From: Chachezhania sediminis
GTDB lineage: Bacteria; Pseudomonadota; Alphaproteobacteria; Rhodobacterales; Rhodobacteraceae
DNA: 64,000 nt
Assembly (NCBI RefSeq): GCF_009765275.1
Contig: NZ_VOPH01000004.1
Location: forward strand, 62,001-126,000
Direction: 5' to 3'
Below the pieces are notes generated by a model. The model was given only the letters and a program-made list of their open reading frames with translations. It did no database searches and was not told the DNA's origin. This document shows, in pieces, positions 34,889 through 44,700 of the stretch (positions are counted from its first letter, which is position 1; every line of letters begins with the position of its first letter). The translations under genes were made by a program, and so were the position numbers.

Positions 34889-35521
34889 ATGAACGATGGC
34901 GCCAGCATAGCGACGGGACAGGCGGTCCGGGGATCTTCCCGGGCCGCCGGCCAGCCTTCGGACGATGCGCTTCTGGCGCAGTTGGCCCTTGGGCAGGGCG
35001 ATGCCGCGCGGCTGCTGGCGGGCCGTCACCTGCCGCGGGTGCTTTCGGTGGCGGTCCGGGTCCTTGGGGACCGGGCCGAGGCCGAGGACGTCGCGCAGGA
35101 AGCGATGCTGAAGCTGTGGCGGATCGCGCCCGAGTGGGAGCCGGGGCGGGCGCAGGTGTCTACCTGGCTCTATCGCGTGGTGATGAACCTCTGCATCGAC
35201 CGAAAGCGGCGGGCGCGCGGGGGTACGGTCGGCATCGATACGGTGCCCGAACCCGTCGACCCTGCGCCCACGGCGCCGGAGACGCTGCAGGCGCGGGCCC
35301 GAATGCAGGCGCTGGAGGCCGCGCTGGACTCGTTGCCGGACCGGCAGCGGCAGGCGGTGGTGCTGCGGCACATGGAAGGACTTGCCAATCCCGAGATCGC
35401 AGAGATCCTTGGGGTGGGCGTGGAAGCGGTAGAAAGCCTGACGGCGCGGGGCAAGCGGGCACTGAAGGCCGCTCTTGCCGGGCGTCGCGCGGAATTGGGG
35501 TTTGACGATGACAGATCGTGA
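34889..35521 (+). CDS. RNA polymerase sigma factor (ECF-type)
   Basis: 210 residues. Region 2 is DRAEAEDVAQEAMLKLWRIAP plus STWLYRVVMNLCIDRKRR (about 55-110); region 4 is LPDRQRQAVVLRHMEGLANPEIAEILGVGVEAVESL (about 150-190), read as two parts. No regions 1.1 or 3 exist, so this is an ECF sigma factor. It overlaps the next gene by 14 bases, and that gene encodes a one-helix membrane protein that may be the anti-sigma factor. Start ATG 34889 or GTG 34883. Confidence 0.88.
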   Translation: MNDGASIATGQAVRGSSRAAGQPSDDALLAQLALGQGDAARLLAGRHLPRVLSVAVRVLGDRAEAEDVAQEAMLKLWRIAPEWEPGRAQVSTWLYRVVMNLCIDRKRRARGGTVGIDTVPEPVDPAPTAPETLQARARMQALEAALDSLPDRQRQAVVLRHMEGLANPEIAEILGVGVEAVESLTARGKRALKAALAGRRAELGFDDDRS

Positions 35522-35960
35522 CCTGACGGATCAGGAGCTGGACGAGATGCTGGCCGGCCTGCGGATCGAGACCGCGCCGGACGACCTGATGGCGCGTGTC
35601 CTGGCCGATGCGGCCCGGACACTGCCGGTGCCACTGCCACTGCCGGTGCAGACTCGGCCACAAACCCAGCCGGTGGCACAACCGGTGCGGCATCCGGCCG
35701 ATCTTCGCCCCAGGCGGGGCGCGGGGCTGCGGCGCCGGGCGGGTGGGACAGGGTCGATTACCGGCCTGAACATCCGTGCGCAGATCGGCGGGTGGCCCGC
35801 GATTTCGGGTCTGGCGGCGGCCTGTGCGCTGGGCGTCTGGCTGGGCTTCGCGCCGCCCCGGGGCCTGCCCGACCCGGTGGATCTGGTCTATCTGGCGCAG
35901 GCGGATATCGACCTGCTCGAACCCGACCTGATCGCGGCACTGCAGACAGAGGACGGATGA
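35508..35960 (+). CDS. Single-TM protein, candidate anti-sigma factor
   Basis: 150 residues with no recognised domain. Layout: cytosolic N-terminus with DQELDEMLAGLRIETAPDDLM (helical), a Pro/Gln-rich linker (about 40-66), a basic RRGAGLRRR stretch, one membrane helix (about 93-116) and a 34-residue periplasmic tail. Size, topology and its place after the sigma gene resemble CnrY-type anti-sigma proteins. It lacks the HxxxCxxC zinc motif of many anti-sigmas. Confidence 0.6.
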   Translation: MTDRDLTDQELDEMLAGLRIETAPDDLMARVLADAARTLPVPLPLPVQTRPQTQPVAQPVRHPADLRPRRGAGLRRRAGGTGSITGLNIRAQIGGWPAISGLAAACALGVWLGFAPPRGLPDPVDLVYLAQADIDLLEPDLIAALQTEDG

Positions 35961-36565
35961 TGACCGAGGACGATCAGGGCCTTCCGGCCCCCGACAGACA
36001 GGACCCCAACGCAGAGGCTGCAGGGAAACCGTCGCCCGATCCTTCGGCACGCCGGGCGCGGGCACCGCGCTGGATCCGGGTGGCACTGGCGGTGTCGCTG
36101 GCGCTGAACCTGGCCGTGCTGGGATCGGTTCTGGGGATCATGCTGCGCTTTGGCGGTTCGCCCGGCGCGGACGGCATCGGCGGTCCGCCGTCCCTGGGCA
36201 TGGTGCTTTACCGCGAACTGCCGCGGGAAGAGCAGCGCGCGCTGCGCGACGAGATCCGGCGCGAGATGCAGGAAGACGGCATCGGCCGGCCGCCCTCGCG
36301 TCGGGATACCGCCCGGACACTGGATGCGGGCCTCCGCGCCGACCCCTTTGACCGTCAACTGCTGGAAGGGGTGCTGACCCGGCACAACGTCTGGGTTGCG
36401 GGGCAGCAGCATGCGCTGCAGGAAGTCTGGCTGGACCGCGTGACCGAGATGACGCCGGCCGAACGCGACGCCTATGCCGACCGCCTGCAAGCGGCCGCCG
36501 AACGGCACGAGCAGCGCCGGAAGGCGTGGCACGACAAGAAACATGAGCGGGGCGCCGGGGACTGA
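35957..36565 (+). CDS. Periplasmic heavy-metal sensor-like protein (CnrX/CpxP type)
   Basis: 202 residues: a cytosolic 39-residue start, one membrane helix (40-63) and a helical periplasmic domain with LPREEQRALRDEIRREM and LTRHNVWVAGQQHALQEVWLDR, the LTxxQ-like helical hairpin of the CpxP/CnrX/ZraP superfamily. Candidate metal ligands include His in the LTRHN and QQHAL segments. The ATG overlaps the upstream stop (ATGA). In the known cnrYXH system CnrX senses Ni/Co and releases sigma CnrH through CnrY; here the metal is unknown. Confidence 0.75.
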   Translation: MMTEDDQGLPAPDRQDPNAEAAGKPSPDPSARRARAPRWIRVALAVSLALNLAVLGSVLGIMLRFGGSPGADGIGGPPSLGMVLYRELPREEQRALRDEIRREMQEDGIGRPPSRRDTARTLDAGLRADPFDRQLLEGVLTRHNVWVAGQQHALQEVWLDRVTEMTPAERDAYADRLQAAAERHEQRRKAWHDKKHERGAGD

Positions 36566-36766
36566 CCGGCACCGGCACCCGCCCGTGCCGTGGCAAACCG
36601 CGATGGCCTGCTCCGGCGTCCTTGCGCGATGCCGGCCGCCTGACCGCCGGCATTCGTGTCCGGCGCAGGTGCCTTCCGGCCCTCGCATCGGTAGGTCGCG
36701 GTCTTGGGCCGCTGATGGCCTTGCCTCGGGATCCGGGCGGGTCTGGGGCCGTTGCGGACCAGCCAG

Positions 36767-36792
36767 TCGGGGCCTCGATTGCGGGGCCCCGA
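36767..36792 (-). terminator. Stem-loop after the LOG gene
   Basis: TCGGGGCC (36767-36774) pairs perfectly with GGCCCCGA (36785-36792) around a ten-base loop, eight bases past the LOG stop codon on the minus strand. No U run is present. Confidence 0.45.
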
Positions 36793-36799
36793 ACGCGTA

Positions 36800-37354
36800 T
36801 CAGGCGGCGAAGGCCATCTTCAGCCGCTCGATCGCCGCAGCGGGGTCGGGGGCGGTATCGTAGAGATCGGCCAGCGACGGGTCCGCGAAGCCCTGATCGA
36901 TGATGTGGCGGACCAAACCGTCCAGCGGCCCCCAGAAGCCCGCGATGTCCAGCACCACGACCGGCTTCTGGTGCAGGCCCAGCTGCGCCCAGGTCAGGAC
37001 CTCGAAGAACTCGTCCAGGGTGCCGGCACCGCCCGGCAGGACGATCACCGCATCGCTGTTCATGAACATGACCTTCTTGCGTTCGTGCATCGTCTCGGTG
37101 ACGACGAAACGGGACAGGTCGGTCTTGCCGACCTCGCGCTTCAGAAGGTGGGTGGGGATGACGCCGAAGGTCTCGCCACCGGCGGCCTGAGCGGTGCGGG
37201 CGACGATGCCCATCAGCCCGACGTCGCCAGCCCCATAGACCAGCTGCCAGCCCTGATCGGCCAGGGCGCGGCCCAGTTCTTCGGCGGCATGGGCGTAAGC
37301 CGGGTCAGCCCCCGCTCGTGATCCGCAATACACACACACGGACTTGGCGCTCAT
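36800..37354 (-). CDS. LOG-family protein (cytokinin riboside 5'-monophosphate phosphoribohydrolase type)
   Basis: 184 residues. VCVYCGSRAGADP opens the Rossmann fold; VLPGGAGTLDEFFEVLTWAQ is the PGGxGTxxE signature with the catalytic Glu. LOG proteins hydrolyse nucleoside monophosphates to base and ribose 5-phosphate; in bacteria the physiological substrate is often AMP or a modified adenylate. The ATG 37354 fits the usual MSAKSVCVYCG start. It diverges from the LysM gene about 105 bases away. Confidence 0.9.
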   Translation of the reverse strand: MSAKSVCVYCGSRAGADPAYAHAAEELGRALADQGWQLVYGAGDVGLMGIVARTAQAAGGETFGVIPTHLLKREVGKTDLSRFVVTETMHERKKVMFMNSDAVIVLPGGAGTLDEFFEVLTWAQLGLHQKPVVVLDIAGFWGPLDGLVRHIIDQGFADPSLADLYDTAPDPAAAIERLKMAFAA

Positions 37355-37459
37355 CGTTCGGCCTTTCTGCATTTGCAAGGGGGGTGCGACCTGTTAACCC
37401 GGAACCGGGTTGGGGCTCAACAGTGTGCGACGGGATGTGGCACGCAGCAGGGATGCAAG

Positions 37460-39229
37460 ATGGCGGCAGGGTCCGGGGCGGCTGGCAGCAAGGCAGTCAT
37501 ATGGATCGGCGCGCTGGGCGTGGCCGCGGCCGCGTCGGCCGGCATCTATTACTATGCCGATGATATACAAACGATGTTCGGCAATCCTCCGCCTGCAGCG
37601 CAGGATGTGGCATCGGCCCCCACACAGGACCCCGGTTCCGCCGCTGTATCGACGGCCGCAGCGCCGGCGAAGCCGGCCGAAACCCGGGAAAATCCCGCCG
37701 CCACCGCCACCGAATCGGCTACCGATGTGGCTGCGCAGGACGGCCAGGGGGCGACGACGGCCAGGGATCCGGCGACCCACGGGGCGGCGTCAGACGATCT
37801 GTCCGCCGCGCCTGAAACCATCGCCGCCCCCCTTGTGGCCACCGATGCGCCCGCGCCGGATGCGTCCGCACTGGCCGCCCCGCAGATCGACCTGATCCGG
37901 GTGGAACCGGACGGTGCCACGGTGATCGCGGGCAGGGCCGTGCCCGGGTCCGTCGTCATCGTTGAAATCGACGGGGCCGAGATCGACCGCCTGACCACCG
38001 GCGCCGATGGCAAGTTCGCGGGTTTTCCGGATGTCGGCACAAGCGCCCGGTTGCGGGTCCTGACCCTGATTGCGGAACTGGGTGGCCGCCGGACCGAGGC
38101 GCCGGACCAGATCATCCTGGCCCCAGTTGTCACCGCCGATGCCGATGCGGGTACAGTACCGGCCCCGGCCGCGCCGTCGATGGGGCAGGCGGGCCAGCCG
38201 CCGGCCGCCGACCGGACCGCCAGCGCCGTCGCTGTGGCGGAAACCGTGCCGCAACCTGCGCCGGCCGGTGCCACAAAAACGCCCGGTGCGGGCAGCTCTG
38301 CCGCGGACATACCGGCCCGACCGGCGGACGTCGTGTCCCAGACAATGCCCGGAAATGCCCCGGCAAGGCCCGTGGCCGACGGCGACAGCGCGCGGCCCGA
38401 GGCCGAGGCCGTGGCCGGGGCGACGCCTGCCCCGGGCCAGCTCGCCGTACAGATGCAGGCCGCCCCGGAGCCTAAATCCGAAGATACCCCCGCAGCCATC
38501 GCGGCGCCCGTGCAGGTGGCCGTGGCCGAAGTCATCGCAGACAGGCCTGCATCCTCGACCACCGTCCCGTCGCCCGGCGTGGCCGATGCCCCGGCCCAGC
38601 CGCTGACGGCGCCCGATCAGGGCGGCCGCCCGTCCGCGGGACCGGGCGGGGGACAGGCCGCCGCAGGACAGGCTGCCGGCATTGCCGTGCTGCGGGCCGG
38701 GCCCAACGGGGTCGAGCTTCTTCAGACCGGCGCGCCTGCGCGGCCGCGTGCCATGGACCGGATCGAGCTGTCGACCATAGGATACACCCGGCAGGGCGAC
38801 GTCCTGCTGTCCGGCCGTTCGCGCGGGGCGGCGACGATCCGCGTCTACCTCGACAATGTCGCCGTGGCCGACCTGCCGGCGGATGCGCAGGGCCGCTGGG
38901 GCGGGCGCCTGCCCGGGATCACGCCGGGGGTCTATACGCTGCGCCTGGACGAACTGGACGAGGCCGGAAAGGTCACCAGCCGGGTCGAAACCCCGTTCAA
39001 GCGCGAACCGCCCGAGCGTCTGCAGCAACCGGGGCTGGACCCGTCCGTGTCCGGCGGCGACCTGCTGGCGCGGTTCGTGACGGTTCAGAAGGGCGATACG
39101 CTCTGGGCGATCTCGCGGAACCGCTATGGCGACGGGGTCCTTTACGTTCGCGTCTTCGGTGCCAATCGCGAACAGATCCGCGACCCCGACCTGATCTATC
39201 CCGGTCAGGTCTTCAACCTTCCCGACTAG
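37460..39229 (+). CDS. LysM-domain cell-wall-binding protein
   Basis: 589 residues. One N-terminal membrane helix (about 12-32), an Ig-like segment (IDLIRVEPDGATVIAGRAVPG, about 142-200), a long Ala/Pro-rich linker, a second beta segment (about 430-520) and a C-terminal LysM (VTVQKGDTLWAISRNRYGDG..IYPGQVFNLPD, about 540-589). Such Rhodobacteraceae proteins bind peptidoglycan and may have an envelope role. The linker is low complexity, which creates long open frames on the other strand. Confidence 0.85.
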   Translation: MAAGSGAAGSKAVIWIGALGVAAAASAGIYYYADDIQTMFGNPPPAAQDVASAPTQDPGSAAVSTAAAPAKPAETRENPAATATESATDVAAQDGQGATTARDPATHGAASDDLSAAPETIAAPLVATDAPAPDASALAAPQIDLIRVEPDGATVIAGRAVPGSVVIVEIDGAEIDRLTTGADGKFAGFPDVGTSARLRVLTLIAELGGRRTEAPDQIILAPVVTADADAGTVPAPAAPSMGQAGQPPAADRTASAVAVAETVPQPAPAGATKTPGAGSSAADIPARPADVVSQTMPGNAPARPVADGDSARPEAEAVAGATPAPGQLAVQMQAAPEPKSEDTPAAIAAPVQVAVAEVIADRPASSTTVPSPGVADAPAQPLTAPDQGGRPSAGPGGGQAAAGQAAGIAVLRAGPNGVELLQTGAPARPRAMDRIELSTIGYTRQGDVLLSGRSRGAATIRVYLDNVAVADLPADAQGRWGGRLPGITPGVYTLRLDELDEAGKVTSRVETPFKREPPERLQQPGLDPSVSGGDLLARFVTVQKGDTLWAISRNRYGDGVLYVRVFGANREQIRDPDLIYPGQVFNLPD

Positions 39230-39346
39230 GCCGTACGGCGGGATTGTGCGTCCGTGCAGGCCCCCCTGCGGCCGCGTGAACGCTGGTCTTTCGGCGGCAC
39301 CGGCCCTATCTGGACAGCCTGTCCGACCGGATGAGGCCAGCCTGAC

Positions 39347-41179
39347 ATGACGAACCCAGCCAGCCCCGCGGCGCAACCCGTGCCGTCCGAACTGTCCGCC
39401 CGTGCCGAACGCCGGTCCGGCTGGAACGTGCTGCGTCGGGTGGTGCCGTATCTGTGGCCCGACGAACCTGCCTGGGTGAAGCCCCGGGTGGTCATTGCGA
39501 TGATCCTGCTGGTCGTGGCCAAGGGGATCACGGTTGCGACCCCGTTCTTCTACAAGGGCGCCGTCGACGGACTGGCCAGGGATGCGGTGCCGCTGCTGGG
39601 CCTCAGCGCTGTGGCGCTGACCGTGGCCTATGGCATGGCCCGGCTGATGAGCGTGGGGTTCAACCAACTGCGCGACGCGGTATTCGCCCCGGTCACCCAG
39701 CGCGCCCTGCGGGCCCTGGCGCACGAGACCTTCAACCATATCCACCGCCTGTCGATGCGTTATCACATCACGCGGCGGACAGGGGGCCTGTCCCGGATCA
39801 TCGAACGGGGCGTGAAGGGCGTGGAGTTCCTGCTGCGCTTCGTCCTCTTCTCCGTCGGGCCGCTGATCCTCGAACTCGTGCTGGTGGGCATCATCCTGAC
39901 CATGATGTTCGACGTCTGGTATCTGGTCATCGTCGCCGTGACGATCGCGTTCTACGTGGCCTTCACCTTCATCGTCACCGAATGGCGGGTGAAGCTGCGG
40001 CGGCAGATGAACGACAGCGACACAGAAGCGAACCAGAAGGCCATCGACAGCCTGCTGAATTTCGAAACTGTCAAGTATTTCAACGCCGAACAGCGCGAGG
40101 CCGCGCGCTATGACGTGTCCATGGCGCGATATGAACAGGCGGCGCTGAAGACCTCGTACTCGCTGTCCTTCCTGAACTTCGGGCAGACCGTCTTCATCTC
40201 TGCCGGGCTGATCGCGATGATGGTGCTGGCCGCCATCGGCGTCCAGAACGGTACCCTGACCGTGGGCGATTTCGTCATGGTCAATTCCTACATGATCCAG
40301 ATCACCGTGCCGCTGGGGTTCCTGGGCACCGTCTATCGCGAGATCCGCCAGGCCCTGGTCGACATGGGAGAGATGTTCGACCTGCTGGAACAGCCGGCCG
40401 AGATCGTGGATCCCGAAGATGCGCCCGACCTGAAGGTCGCCGGGGGCCAGATCCGGTTCCGCGATGTCCGCTTCGGCTATGACAGGGAACGCGAGATCCT
40501 GAAGGGCATCGACCTGACCGTACCCGCGGGCCAGACCGTCGCCATCGTGGGGGCCACGGGGTCGGGCAAGTCGACCATCGGGCGGTTGCTGTTCCGCTTC
40601 TACGACGTCACCGGCGGCGCGATCGAGATCGACGGGCAGGACATTCGCAGCGTCCGTCAGGACAGCCTGCACAGGGCCATCGGTGTGGTCCCGCAGGACA
40701 CGGTCCTGTTCAACGACACGGTCCGCTACAACATCGCCTATGGCCGGGATGCAGCCACGCAGGAGGATGTGGAACGGGTGGCCCGGGACGCGCGGATCCA
40801 CGACTTCATCCTGTCGTTGCCCGAAGGCTATGACACGCAGGTGGGCGAACGCGGGCTGAAACTGTCGGGCGGTGAAAAGCAGCGCGTGGGCATCGCCCGC
40901 ACCCTGTTGAAGGACCCGCCGGTCCTGATCCTGGACGAGGCGACGAGCGCGCTGGACACAGCCACCGAACGCCAGATCCAGGAGGCGCTGGACCGCGCCG
41001 GGCAGGGGCGCACGGTGATCGTGATCGCGCACCGCCTGTCGACGGTGGCCGGGGCCGACCGGATCGTCGTCCTGCACCAGGGCGAGATCGTCGAGCAGGG
41101 CACGCACGAGGCGCTGCTGGCCCGCGAGGGGCGCTATGCCATGTTGTGGCAGCGCCAGCAGGCGGACGAGGCGGCCTGA
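39347..41179 (+). CDS. Atm1/HMT-type ABC exporter (half transporter)
   Basis: 610 residues: six-helix membrane domain (about 45-330) and a nucleotide-binding domain with Walker A GATGSGKST, Q-loop VVPQDTVLFNDT, signature LSGGEKQR, Walker B LILDEAT and the H-loop IAHRLSTV. The membrane part RLMSVGFNQLRDAVFAPVTQRALR matches Atm1/Ybt-like exporters, which handle glutathione-bound Fe-S precursors or heavy metals. It forms a homodimer. A stretch of 560 bases follows without a gene. Confidence 0.9.
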   Translation: MTNPASPAAQPVPSELSARAERRSGWNVLRRVVPYLWPDEPAWVKPRVVIAMILLVVAKGITVATPFFYKGAVDGLARDAVPLLGLSAVALTVAYGMARLMSVGFNQLRDAVFAPVTQRALRALAHETFNHIHRLSMRYHITRRTGGLSRIIERGVKGVEFLLRFVLFSVGPLILELVLVGIILTMMFDVWYLVIVAVTIAFYVAFTFIVTEWRVKLRRQMNDSDTEANQKAIDSLLNFETVKYFNAEQREAARYDVSMARYEQAALKTSYSLSFLNFGQTVFISAGLIAMMVLAAIGVQNGTLTVGDFVMVNSYMIQITVPLGFLGTVYREIRQALVDMGEMFDLLEQPAEIVDPEDAPDLKVAGGQIRFRDVRFGYDREREILKGIDLTVPAGQTVAIVGATGSGKSTIGRLLFRFYDVTGGAIEIDGQDIRSVRQDSLHRAIGVVPQDTVLFNDTVRYNIAYGRDAATQEDVERVARDARIHDFILSLPEGYDTQVGERGLKLSGGEKQRVGIARTLLKDPPVLILDEATSALDTATERQIQEALDRAGQGRTVIVIAHRLSTVAGADRIVVLHQGEIVEQGTHEALLAREGRYAMLWQRQQADEAA

Positions 41180-41739
41180 CTTGACCTGCCCTGACCGGGC
41201 CGCGCGTCGCGTCCCCGGCACAAGGGAAACCAGAGGATTTCGGGCCGGATCGGGCCCTTTTCGAAGTGGACGCACAGTCCCGCGATCCGGCATGGGATTC
41301 CTGTTGGCACCTGTGCCGGCGGCCTTTGCGGCGCAGCTTTCGTCCTGAAGGACCGTAGTCCTGCTGATTGCGCCCCGGCTGTCGGTCGACCGGATCGGGC
41401 GGGCAGGGATCCTCGGTCTTTACCATGGTTCAGGTCGCGCCTCTGGTCTGTGGCGATCCGGCAGCGATAGGCCCCGTTTCGGAAGGAACGAAGCGGTCGG
41501 AAACCGGCGACGCCCAAAGGACAGGGGCAAGGGCTGCGGTCGTGACGCCGCTGCGCCGGCCTCATGGTTTTGCTGATGGGGGTCGGTCCTGTCGGCTGGC
41601 GTCCGGGCGCATCCGGCCCGTCGCGGTTCCGGCCTTGCGCTGGTCCGGGGCGCGCCCCAAACGGACAAACGGGTGCGCGCCTTGCGGCACGCACCCGGCC
41701 GAGGTTGGCCTTGAAGGTCGGCCCCTCTGGAGAAGGGGC
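41180..41739. other. Gene-free stretch between Atm1 and the RND operon
   Basis: 560 bases between convergent genes. No promoter, RNA gene or credible reading frame is seen; the only structured element is the hairpin at 41720-41740. The sequence is GC-rich without repeats matching other parts of the window. Confidence 0.5.
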
Positions 41740-41740
41740 C
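41720..41740 (-). terminator. Hairpin at the end of the RND operon
   Basis: GGCCCCT (41720-41726) and AGGGGCC (41734-41740) enclose a seven-base loop and begin at the RND stop codon. No U run follows, so termination would need Rho or would be weak. Confidence 0.45.
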
Positions 41741-44700
41741 TATTCGGCCGCACGAAGCGGCGAATGATGTCCGCGGTTCCGGTCGTCGCTGGTGTCCAGC
41801 GGCCGCAGGCGCGGATCGTGTTCGGGGGCGGTCACTTCCTCGCCCCAGACGATTTCGGTCGCGTCGAGCTTCCGAGCGCGGCGGCGGAGGCGCATGTCAT
41901 TGGCGATCCGGCTGGAGGCCCCGCGCGTGATCCGCGCCAGAAGCCGGCCCAGGAAGGCCAGGATCGTGCCGGCCCAGACCCGCAGCGCCAGAAGCGAGGG
42001 CGTGACGATCAGCGTCAGTACGGTCGCCACGCCCAGGCCGAAGACCACCGCGGTCGCCAGCTGCTTCCACCACAGCGCCGTCGGGCTGTCGATGGAATAG
42101 CCGCCGTTGATGAAGTCGAGCGACAGCCCGAACATCATCGGTGCCAGGCCCGCCATCGTGGTGATGGTGGTCAGCAGCACCGGGCGGATGCGGCTCTCGG
42201 CGGTGCGGATAATTGCTTCGATCCGCGGCATGTACTGGGAATATTCCTGGTACGTGTCGATCAGGACGATGTTGTTGTTCACCACGATCCCGGCCAGCGC
42301 CACGATCCCGGTCCCGGTCATGATGATCGAGAACGGCTGGTGCATGACCATCATCCCGATCAGCACGCCCTGTGTCGACAGGATCACCGCCAGCAGCACC
42401 AGCACCGAGTTGTAGAAGCTGTTGAACTGGGTCAGCAGGATGATGAACATCAGCCCCAGCGCCCCCGCGAAGGCCTTGCCCAGAAAGGCGGCGCTTTCCT
42501 CCTGCTCCTCCTGGTCGCCGGTCCATTCCCATTCGATGCCCACGGGCAGGGGACTGTCTTCCAGCCACTTGGTCAGCACCTGGATCCGTTCGTTCGCGTT
42601 CACGGGAACGATCCTCAACTTCCCGCCTGCGTTGGCCTCTTCCTGGACCTGCGCCAGATCCACGGAAGGCGCCAGCTGATCAAGCTGGTAGTAGATCGTG
42701 TCCGGCGTGTTCGACAGGCCGATCGCGTTCATGACCTTCTGGAAGATGCTCAGCGTCACATGCCCTGTGACCGTCGGGGTGATGCCGTTCGCGACCTCTG
42801 CCGGCGTCAGCTTCTTGCCGAAACCGATGTCCCGAGGGGGGCCGGCAGGGCCGTCATCGGTCGGCGGCGGCACAAGCTGCACGATGTTCAGGCCGGGAAT
42901 GAAGTCGGCCTTCACGTCATAAAACCGCTTCTGGTCGATCCTGCTGATCTTGGCGAGCTTCTTGACCGGCGTCCTTGTGATGAAGTTCGACAGCGGCACC
43001 AGCCCGTCGGCAGTGCGGACCTTCAGCGTGTCCAGCGTCGACAGCACGCGGTCCTGGTCGGGCAGGCGGACGCGGATGTCGATTTCCTCGTCCGAACTGT
43101 CGACCCGCATCGTGTCCAGCAGGATGCCGCGGGTCACCAGCTGCACCATGGCGCCCACGATGGCCACATCGGCGCCGAAGCGGCCGGCCTTTTCGACGTC
43201 GACGTTGATCTGCCAGTCGATACCGGGCAGGGGCAGGCTGTCCTCGATATCGATCAGGCCCGGGGTCTCGGCGAATTTCTCGCGTGCGAGGTTGGTGGCT
43301 GCGGTCAGGTTGTTCCAGTCGTTGCCCTTCAGGCGCAGGTGGATCGGCTTGCCGCTGCCCGGACCTTGCGCCAGCGGGTTCAGTTCGACCTTGAAGCCGT
43401 GGATGTCCGCCAGATCCGCCCGCAATTCGTCCAGCACGAAATCGCCGTCATATTCGGGGATCGTCGCTTCGCTGGTGAAGAGGCCACCGAAATAGTCGGT
43501 CTTGCTGGTCGGGCGGTCTTCCCACGGGATGATCTCGAACTGGACCTGTCCCACGGTGTCGGGGGGCGTCTGGCTGCCGGAGCGGTCGGTGTCCAGCCCG
43601 CCGTCGCCCGCAAAGGCAAAGACGTTGATCACGGCCGGGTGGGCGGCAATGATGGCCTCGGTCTCGCGCACCATGGCGTCGGTTTCGGCCAGAGACAGGT
43701 TGCCCCGCGCCCGGACATAGGCCGTGGCCTGTTCCGGTTCGCTTTCGACGAAGAATTCCACGCCCAGCTGGTTTTCCAGATAGCTGGTGAAGGTGACATA
43801 GACGCCAAACGCCACCATAAGCACGGCCAAGACCGGCATGACCGGGTTGCCGACCATCAGCTTGATGAACCAGCCGAAGGGTGTGTAGCCGTGCGTCGTG
43901 CGCACCTTCCGCGCCTGCCGTTCCACCTTGACCGACCCCATGAAGATCGATGTCAGGAAGGCCGACGCCAGGAAGACCACCGTCCCCAGGATCACGCCCG
44001 CGGGCTGGCCCGACGCGGTGTCCAGCCCTTCGGGCGCGGGCAGCAGGTAGAACGGGTTCAGAAGCTGCATCGCGCCGATGAAGATGCCGTAGGCGAAGGG
44101 GATCACCAGAACGGCACGGACGATCCAGGGCAGGGAATGGCGCAGCGCGTCCGAGGCCCGGCCGAAGGCCCGCGTCAGCCGGCCCGACACGCCGCCCATG
44201 ACCGGCAGGTAGATCAGCGCCACCACCAGCGAGGCCGACAGCACGAAGATCAGCGTGACCGGCAGCATCCCCATGAACTCGCCCGGGACGCCGGGCCAGA
44301 AGAGCATCGGCAGGAAGGCGCAAAGCGTCGTCGCGGTGGACGACACGATGGGCCAGAACATTCGCTGCGCCGCCTCGACATAGGCGTGCATGGGGCCGAC
44401 ACCTTCCTTGATCTTGGCGTCCGCGTATTCGACGACCACGATGGCGCCGTCGACCAGCATGCCCACCGCCAGGATCAGGCCGAACATGACGATGTTGGAA
44501 ATCGACACGCCCATCACCGCCAGGAACGCGAAGGTCAGAAGGAACGAGGTCGGGATCGCGAATCCCACCAGAAGCGCCGCCTGTGTCCCAAGCGCGCCCA
44601 GGATCACGATCATCACCAGCGCCACGGCGGTCAGCACCGACCCTTCCAGCTGGCTGACCATCGATCCCACCGTCCGGCTTTGATCGTTCGAGGTGCCGAC

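Noticed and set aside
37790-41293. Minus-strand open frame of about 1167 codons over the LysM and Atm1 genes
   Set aside because: Antisense of two real genes, no domains, composition of a shadow frame.
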